Source: Leucobacter sp042726155
GTDB taxonomy: Bacteria > Actinomycetota > Actinomycetes > Actinomycetales > Microbacteriaceae
Direction: 5' to 3'
Assembly: GCF_042726155.1 (NCBI RefSeq)
Contig: NZ_JBHXHV010000001.1
Location: forward strand, 620,001-684,000
Length of the DNA: 64,000 nt
Shown here one piece after another: positions 59,301-64,000 of the stretch. The stretch's first letter is position 1; each line of letters opens with the position of its first letter. The notes beneath the pieces were generated by a model. It saw nothing but the letters and a program-made list of their open reading frames with translations, did not search any database and was not told the origin of the DNA. The translations under genes were made by a program, and so were the position numbers.

Positions 59301-61745
59301 GCGAGCGGGGCGTACCACTTCACCCAATTGCACAGTTCCGACTACCAGGTCGTGTTCGACGTGGACGAATTGCGCGCGCTTGGGTACCGTCTCACAGAGC
59401 AGGCTGTCGGCGATAACACTGATATCGATTCGGACGCGAACATCGACACGGGCGTCGTCGATCAGCTGACGCTGCCCCGCAATAGCGATGTCGCGCACCT
59501 CGACGCCGGTGTGATCGCGACCGGCCTGCAGGGTGAACTGAGCGCTGACGCGTCACTTACTCGGACGTACGGGTGGGACATCGCGAAGCGGGCGACGAAC
59601 CGCGATGCGCTCGCAGTCGATCCTGACTCGGGTGCCGCGACCATCGATTACGAGGTGGTGACCACCGAGGGCGACGCCGTTGACTCGGCTGCTCGCATCG
59701 GCGGCACCGTCGTTGTCACGAACCCGTCGGAGGAGAAGCAGTACACATTCACGGCGACCGTTGCCTCAGACGGGTCGGGCGTGACGTGCACCGTGACCAA
59801 CGGCACGAACCGCACCATTGCGGCCGGAGCGGTGATTACGCTCGCGTACGAGTGCACCGGCGCCCCCGGCACCGATCTCGATCGCGAACTCACGGCTACG
59901 ATCGCCGCCGACGATATCGACCCGGCGACGGGGCAACAGCTGGCGCCGGTCGACGTATCGACCGCCGCGAGCTATGCGGTCACCGAGGTGAATCGTACGG
60001 TGAACGTCACCGACGATCTCAAGATCGATGGCGCAGCGACCAGCGACCGCAACTTCGGGCCCTACACCTGGAGCGCGGCTGGCACCGAGCACCCGGAGAC
60101 ATACTCGGAAGACGTGACCGTGCCAGCGGGCGACTGCCTGACGGTCGACAACACGGCGGTGATCGACGAAACCGGGCAATCGGCTTCCGAATCGCTCACC
60201 GCGTGCCGCCCGGCCGACCTGACGATCGAGAAAAACGTCGTTACGGGCCTCGAGCGCAGCTACGGTTGGAGCATTGAAAAGCAGCTGTTGAACCCCGACG
60301 CGCAGCTTGACGCAGACGGCCATGCGCAGCTCGACTACGAGGTCGTCGTCACCGAGGGTGACGCTGCCGACGCAACCTGGACGATGAGCGGAACGGTCAC
60401 GGTCTCGAACCCGAACCAGTACCGCAGTGTCGATGCGGCAGTCACCGACGCCGCCGACATCGGGGGTGGGGCGGTCTGTACGTTTGCCAGTGGCTCGTCG
60501 GTGACGCTCGCAGCGGGTGAAACGCGCGAGCTGCCCTACAGCTGCACGTTCACGTCTGAGCCCGCCTACGCCGGTGTGAACACGGCGACGGTGACCTGGC
60601 GGAGCGACGTTGCGGGGACCGACCGTACGTTGGTCGAGGAACGCAGCGCGACGGCCACGGCCGAGATTCGCGAGGAGGCCTGGCAGCTCCACGAGTTCCA
60701 GAAGACCGTGACGGCCGAAGACATCATGGCCATCGATTCGACAGAACAGGCGCCGCGCGAGTTCGGTCCCTGGACCTGGAGTGCTGCCGGAACTGAGCAC
60801 CGCGAAACCTATTCGGTTGATGTTGCGGTCGACGCGGGCACCTGTGCCACGGTCGATAACACCGCGACGATTGCCGGATTGGGTATCAGCGCCGCTACGC
60901 AGCACCAGCTGTGCCGAGAAGCGCCGCTGAAGATCGCGGATCCCGCTACCGCGAGCCTCGTGCGTAACTACGAGTGGAGCATCGACAAGGAACTCACGAA
61001 CCGTGAGGCCATCGCCGCCGACACATCGCCGGAGAAGGTCGACGCTGAATACGCGGTGAAGGTCACCGAGGGTGGGTTCACTGATTCCGCGCACGAGCTC
61101 TCGGGCCAGGTTGAGATCACGAACCCGAACGACTTCCGGCCGTACACCGTGGATGTCGCCGAGACGGTCACCATTGACGGTCTGGAGTGCGAGATCGACG
61201 GGGCAACCGGAGTGGTCGTCGCGGCAAACAGCACGGTGACGCTGCCCTACACCTGCGCGGGTGACCCGGGCACCACGCTCTCGGGCTCCCACGACGTCAC
61301 GGTGACGGGAGCAGATATTGATCCGCTCACGCTCGAGACGCCAGTGAGCTACTCGATCAACGAGCAGCATCGCACGGTCACCGTCGCCGACGATCGCTAC
61401 GAGTTCGACCCCGCCTGGACCATCACGTGGATGGCCGCCGGCACCGAGCACGTGCGCGATTACGGTATCGAGGTGGCGACGGAGCCTGGCGCTTGCCAGG
61501 AGTTCGTGAACACCGCTTCGCTCGTGGAGACCGGGCAGAGTGCGCGAGCACAGTTCGAGGTCTGCGCGGAGGCCGGTGGCAGCCAGCCCGGCGGCCCCGC
61601 GACCCCGGCGGGCGAGCAGCCGAACGGGCTCGCGTGGACGGGTGGCAGCATCGCGACGGCGCTGATCGCCGGAGTGGGACTGCTGCTTGCGGGCGGCGTG
61701 CTGCTCGTGCTGCGTCGACGCCGTGAGAGCGAGTCGCGCGCGTAG
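56349..61745 (+). CDS. Giant cell-wall-anchored surface protein with SdrD B-like domain and repeats (LAWTG)
   Basis: A 1798-residue adhesin-like protein. Signal peptide at 1-32. Residues about 33-930 form a large N-terminal beta-rich region with Cys pairs. An SdrD B-like domain is at about 937-1050 (AGVAWVDRNADGIRQDDE, YHFTQLHSSDYQVVF, a calcium-binding Cna-B/SdrD fold). Three repeats of about 230 residues begin at 1066, 1299 and 1536 with LxRxYxWxIxK and include FGPxTWSAAGTEH-type blocks. The sorting signal LAWTG is near 1760, then a hydrophobic segment and RRRR. The start ATG follows GAAGGA at 12 bases. It probably acts in adhesion or cell-cell contact. Confidence 0.88.
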   Translation: MKLTQRAAIAAGVAVGLLAGMFSVPAVAMAAVGTFDSVAFNQVADGYSFTNNPVDANNDNDIVAVRDRVGFEIQAVTSGAVNGATMTLTKPSCWVWDTTVDANLNFSNLGGVQTSGTVAHPDADTIVVTWSQAANGAVLTQPFHAKAGEGCADGSTWTPELTFTDDSGSHVLTVDEITVRSVASADISLSALGSPALQASVYLGGAEFGPGGAGPAWSQRWAVRLQPDSLAKTGYADPNGNITFTVAFSGPRSAFQLPRTASTQVPVGGGCWAFVGPNPYNNNQYYPSSSTQTVTITMKKNPACEAMLADQGNVLYIDSFTPQKVLEEEYGCQATLSAHVSAGNWVDAHGRPITDSNPNNNNASRALACATVEYGYQQGAAYFTPKVADADLVDAYPWRSTAQPVVRTPAAGEWALHADINNQGYIGKNGTFTSETVYVPEEPSLTNVTSFHFWSPAKQHLDLDNIDGAVLGVVAPSQSAAASDPSMDTRAFPASSYTVQCTTDFTGTNSGAAPTMTWTDCATLDPAQISGLRFLRAGAFTGVNFGANFPNNKLLFSQVPMIAVGNIGDRLPTVTRWIADEFAAKPARQNTVTTEIIGNVVRIAKDVAETQAMPEDELHYTIKPTVTAGAGTFLPYSVDDLRVVDTLDIGMLSVDTSDLDDFWDVTQTPADFGPDGIPYTADDVSGIVLTFTPKGAVQTDTVLPQITYSAKLGVLLPPQAAPYNATVKNTAKIESTGMDPEVAAGVSPKRHSDVATVLAGTPQAAFFSKQLISEPEIEVEDIPTAWRLQWVNYNNYSLGQGRFVDVFPFDADGRGSEFSGTSKLASIGRIGSANQADTVFELTNEDPTTIGSGTQWETVDPSDPSTWPQNPTAIRVTVLNIAASTQGYGAVDLGFEVDGQVKNDIYFNDASGTVYDPVLDRTLNLGKKDADPVRVVASSIAGVAWVDRNADGIRQDDEALLRNVPVHLYRDGDTTTPFRTLTTDASGAYHFTQLHSSDYQVVFDVDELRALGYRLTEQAVGDNTDIDSDANIDTGVVDQLTLPRNSDVAHLDAGVIATGLQGELSADASLTRTYGWDIAKRATNRDALAVDPDSGAATIDYEVVTTEGDAVDSAARIGGTVVVTNPSEEKQYTFTATVASDGSGVTCTVTNGTNRTIAAGAVITLAYECTGAPGTDLDRELTATIAADDIDPATGQQLAPVDVSTAASYAVTEVNRTVNVTDDLKIDGAATSDRNFGPYTWSAAGTEHPETYSEDVTVPAGDCLTVDNTAVIDETGQSASESLTACRPADLTIEKNVVTGLERSYGWSIEKQLLNPDAQLDADGHAQLDYEVVVTEGDAADATWTMSGTVTVSNPNQYRSVDAAVTDAADIGGGAVCTFASGSSVTLAAGETRELPYSCTFTSEPAYAGVNTATVTWRSDVAGTDRTLVEERSATATAEIREEAWQLHEFQKTVTAEDIMAIDSTEQAPREFGPWTWSAAGTEHRETYSVDVAVDAGTCATVDNTATIAGLGISAATQHQLCREAPLKIADPATASLVRNYEWSIDKELTNREAIAADTSPEKVDAEYAVKVTEGGFTDSAHELSGQVEITNPNDFRPYTVDVAETVTIDGLECEIDGATGVVVAANSTVTLPYTCAGDPGTTLSGSHDVTVTGADIDPLTLETPVSYSINEQHRTVTVADDRYEFDPAWTITWMAAGTEHVRDYGIEVATEPGACQEFVNTASLVETGQSARAQFEVCAEAGGSQPGGPATPAGEQPNGLAWTGGSIATALIAGVGLLLAGGVLLVLRRRRESESRA

Positions 61746-61753
61746 GGCGCGGT

Positions 61754-61796
61754 ACGAGAGGGGTGGGGCGCGCGGTGCGTGCCCCACCCCTCTCGT
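61754..61796 (+). terminator. Perfect 16-bp hairpin terminator
   Basis: ACGAGAGGGGTGGGGC (61754-61769) pairs with GCCCCACCCCTCTCGT (61781-61796), followed by GTTC; it ends the surface-protein operon. Confidence 0.75.
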
Positions 61797-61833
61797 GTTC
61801 ACGGCGCACTTCGTGCTCCCGCAACACCTCGTT

Positions 61834-61839
61834 TACCCT
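61834..61839 (+). promoter_or_regulatory. Candidate -10 element of deoA
   Basis: TACCCT lies 6 bases before the ATG at 61846; no Shine-Dalgarno sequence is seen. Confidence 0.4.
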
Positions 61840-61845
61840 GAACAC

Positions 61846-63147
61846 ATGGAACAGCAGCGCGCGGTCGAACCGTTTGACGTCGTCGATCTGATCACCACGA
61901 AGCGATTCGGGCGGGCGCTCGAACGAGAAGAAATCGCCTGGGTGGTCGACGCGTTCACCCGCGGTGTCGTCGCCGCCGAACAAATGAGCGCGCTGTTCAT
62001 GGCGATCGTGATTCAGGGCATGGAGCGCGACGAGATCACCGCGATGACCGAGGCCATGATCGCGAGCGGCGAGCGCATGGACTTCACGAAACTGGGCCGC
62101 CCAGCGATCGACAAGCACTCGACTGGCGGTGTCGGCGACAAGATAACGCTGCCGCTCGTGCCACTCATGGCGTCGCTCGGGGTCGCCGTGCCACAGCTCT
62201 CGGGGCGCGGGCTCGGGCACACGGGCGGCACGCTCGACAAACTCGAATCGATTCCGGGCTGGCGGGCATCGCTTTCAAACGACGAAATGATCGCGATGCT
62301 CACGGACATCGGCGGGGTCATCTGCGCCGCCGGGTCGGGTCTCGCCCCCGCGGATCGCAAGATGTATGCCCTGCGCGACGTGACGGGCACGGTCGCTGCC
62401 GTGCCACTCATTGCTTCGTCCATCATGAGCAAGAAGATCGCTGAGGGTGCCGGTGGCCTCGTACTCGACGTGAAATTCGGATCGGGCGCATTCTTGCCCG
62501 CCGTCGCCGACGCGCGCGAGCTCGCCACCACAATGGTGCAGCTCGGGGCCGATTCCGGTCTACAGACGGTCGCCCTGCTCACCGACATGGACGCACCGCT
62601 CGGTCGCGCGGTGGGAAACGCGAACGAGGTGCGCGAGTCGGTGGAGGTGCTCGCGGGTGGCGGGCCGCGCGACGTGGTGGAACTGACGCTGGCGCTGGCG
62701 CGGGAGATGCTCGCGCTCGCGGGCAAGGCCGACGTCGATCCGGAACCGGCCCTCTCAGACGGCCGTGCGATGGATGCCTGGCGTCGTCTGATTGCCGCGC
62801 AGGGCGGTGACCCAGACGCCTCGTTGCCGGAGGCAAACGAGCACGAGACGGTGCGCGCCGAGCGCGACGGCACCGTGCAGCGCGTCGACGCCCGCGCCGT
62901 CGGCGTCGGCGCGTGGCGGCTCGGAGCGGGCCGCGCACGCCCCGGCGACCCGGTTGATCACGCCGCGGGCGTCGAGGTGCTCGTGCGACCGGGGGATCGC
63001 GTGCGCGCCGGTGATCCGCTCTTCATCGCCGCCTGCGACTCCGCCGGTCGGATGGCACGCGGCCTCGACTCATTGCGCTCCGCGGTCCAACTCGGGGACT
63101 CGGCGCCGCCAACCCGCCAGCTCATTGCGGGGAGGATCGCGGGGTGA
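61846..63147 (+). CDS. deoA: Thymidine phosphorylase
   Basis: A 433-residue pyrimidine-nucleoside phosphorylase releasing thymine and 2-deoxyribose 1-phosphate. The signature SGRGLGHTGGTLDKLESIPG is present, along with the phosphate-binding KHSTGGVGDK and KIAEGAGGLVLDVKFGSGAF. The start ATG 61846 is preceded by TACCCT and no SD; the frame is open up to 61687 in the terminator region. It probably works in nucleoside salvage. No deoC or cdd is nearby. Confidence 0.95.
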   Translation: MEQQRAVEPFDVVDLITTKRFGRALEREEIAWVVDAFTRGVVAAEQMSALFMAIVIQGMERDEITAMTEAMIASGERMDFTKLGRPAIDKHSTGGVGDKITLPLVPLMASLGVAVPQLSGRGLGHTGGTLDKLESIPGWRASLSNDEMIAMLTDIGGVICAAGSGLAPADRKMYALRDVTGTVAAVPLIASSIMSKKIAEGAGGLVLDVKFGSGAFLPAVADARELATTMVQLGADSGLQTVALLTDMDAPLGRAVGNANEVRESVEVLAGGGPRDVVELTLALAREMLALAGKADVDPEPALSDGRAMDAWRRLIAAQGGDPDASLPEANEHETVRAERDGTVQRVDARAVGVGAWRLGAGRARPGDPVDHAAGVEVLVRPGDRVRAGDPLFIAACDSAGRMARGLDSLRSAVQLGDSAPPTRQLIAGRIAG

Positions 63148-63173
63148 GACGGGCTTCACGCGCATACGCGTGA

Positions 63174-63311
63174 ATGGACATCGTCCAGCGCAGCTCCTTC
63201 ATGTCCGAGGCCCAGCAATGCCGTCGCTGCGGCAAGGTCGCTCACGAGCTGGATGAGTACGCACAAGCACTGCCCGCCTGGCGGGAGTTGTTGGGAAGCG
63301 GTTGGTCATAG
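63174..63311 (+). CDS. Small hypothetical protein with CxxC motif
   Basis: A 45-residue reading frame, starting MDIVQRSSFMSEAQQCRRCG and ending WRELLGSGWS. The CRRCGK pair resembles half of a zinc ribbon. An internal ATG exists at residue 10. No clear ribosome binding site is seen. It may be the remnant of a larger zinc-binding gene or a genuine small gene; I do not recognise it. Confidence 0.35.
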   Translation: MDIVQRSSFMSEAQQCRRCGKVAHELDEYAQALPAWRELLGSGWS

Positions 63312-63413
63312 GAGAACCATTTGATAGGCGACCTAGCTCGTTCCGTGTTCCGCGCACCGGCTCCACCTGAGCTTCGGGCTCGTTTTCGGTCACGGGATGT
63401 GACGAGACCGGCG

Positions 63414-63659
63414 CTACAGCGGGCGATTGAGGTGCGAAGCGTCTTCGGCCGACACTGCTTCCCCGTTCCCTCGTCGACCAAAGCGATGGTTGAACGGGAA
63501 GAAGGCATAACGCATGTCGGAGAAGAAATCCGCGAGTTCGTCTGTCACCGACTCAGCTTCTTCAACAGAGCCACACAAAGCGAGTATCCGACCTTCATCT
63601 TCACCGAGCGCCTGAACGATCCAAATGCCGCCGGATTCACTTCTCAGGTCTTTCCCCAT
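63414..63659 (-). CDS. Hypothetical small protein
   Basis: An 81-residue acidic protein, starting MGKDLRSESGGIWIVQALGE, with a central helix-prone VEEAESVTDELADFFSDMRYAF segment. The ATG 63659 follows a very good ribosome binding site, GAAGGGGAGAGCC. No known domain is recognised. It overlaps a 139-residue open frame on the other strand, which I judge to be a shadow because it lacks such a start. The neighbouring DNA is less GC-rich than the main body, so this may be an accessory gene. Confidence 0.55.
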   Translation of the reverse strand: MGKDLRSESGGIWIVQALGEDEGRILALCGSVEEAESVTDELADFFSDMRYAFFPFNHRFGRRGNGEAVSAEDASHLNRPL

Positions 63660-63693
63660 GGCTCTCCCCTTCTCCCTTGTTGGGCCGACGTGA

Positions 63694-64000
63694 GCGAGTC
63701 AGCAATTCAATTCGTACCACTCAGAGGTTTGGAAGCGTAAGTCTGGTGGAAAGTACCCCTACGGTGCAATCGGTGGGAAGCCGAGCATCTCCTGCAACAT
63801 GCCTGTCACCCATCTCTCGCTGAACACCACTGTTTACAAGAAGACCACCTGGGGTTGGTCGAAGGTCGCTGGCCCGTTCAAGAACCAGAACTGGGGTGCG
63901 CAGTCTCTCACGCAGAAGAGCGTGGAGTACAAGCGCACGAAAGCCAGTCCGTACAATTATTTCCGACTCGTCGCGAACGGTTCGGTGACCTACCCTGGGT
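63694..64000 (+). pseudogene. 5'-truncated secreted-protein-like fragment running off the window
   Basis: An open frame from 63694 (after a TGA at 63691) to the window end reads KYPYGAIGGKPSISCN and continues KVAGPFKNQNWGAQ and SPYNYFRLVANGSVTYPG. It looks like the C-terminal part of secreted actinobacterial proteins rich in Tyr/Trp/Asn. The only ATG is internal, at 63801, with no convincing SD. The likely reading is a gene cut at its 5' end; a short gene starting at 63801 is the alternative. Confidence 0.4.

Noticed and set aside
59766..61802. 678-residue open frame on the minus strand inside the giant surface-protein gene
   Set aside because: It is read antisense to a gene with clear domains and repeats; it is Arg-rich and without family features, as expected for a high-GC shadow frame.
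63321..63740. 139-residue plus-strand frame overlapping the 81-residue gene
   Set aside because: It lacks a ribosome binding site and family features, whereas the minus-strand frame has an excellent one.

Overview
The window is high-GC DNA with actinobacterial features: a 32-residue bS22 ribosomal protein, an archaeal-type aspartyl-tRNA synthetase, LAXTG-type cell-wall sorting signals, frequent GTG/TTG starts and several genes that look leaderless. Gene content and order suggest Micrococcales, probably Microbacteriaceae (a Leucobacter-like organism). This placement is inference, because no rRNA gene is present. I see no tRNA or rRNA genes, CRISPR array, transposase or prophage.

Layout. 1-3.4 kb: proline iminopeptidase-like hydrolase, APC permease and acetamidase/formamidase. 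3.4-5.5 kb: TrkH/TrkA-type K+ uptake. 5.7-7.1 kb: ArsR-type regulator, bS22, glutaredoxin-like and Dabb proteins, followed by a dense non-coding repeat array (7.1-7.45 kb). 7.5-18.1 kb: two divergent operons, one of three redox enzymes (FAD/NAD(P)-binding protein, SDR, sarcosine-oxidase-like) and one of a peptide-type ABC transporter plus a fused CMD/AhpD protein. 18.1-24 kb: AraC regulator, VOC protein, pdxST (pyridoxal phosphate synthesis), and an XRE-cupin regulator divergent from a thioredoxin-reductase-like/methyltransferase pair. 24.1-27.2 kb: a SipW-type export cluster whose signal peptidase is fused to an LPVTG-anchored ectodomain. 27.2-32.4 kb: aspS, histidine phosphatase, and cytochrome c maturation genes (TlpA, CcdA, ResB, but no ResC). 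32.5-34.1 kb: FadR-type regulator plus Cache-domain protein. 34.2-44.3 kb: manC, then a catabolic region (semialdehyde dehydrogenase, RidA, SsuABC-like transporter, M24 hydrolase, LysR regulator, KdgD) that looks like degradation of a sugar acid or related compound to 2-oxoglutarate. 44.6-48.1 kb: sdhCDAB. 48.2-61.7 kb: YihY/BrkB protein, a membrane-tethered ECF sigma/anti-sigma fusion, and divergent from it three large LAXTG-anchored surface proteins. 61.8-63.1 kb: thymidine phosphorylase. The last 0.85 kb holds small and broken reading frames.

Two themes stand out. First, cell-surface construction: two separate loci (a SipW-type export cluster and a sigma-fusion/LAXTG cluster) each combine exported proteins with unusual fused machinery. 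Second, convergent gene ends are repeatedly occupied by long, near-perfect palindromes. Two of these (19.7 and 21.5 kb) are copies of one element with compensatory arm changes, and one lends its arms as the last codons and stop codons of both flanking genes.
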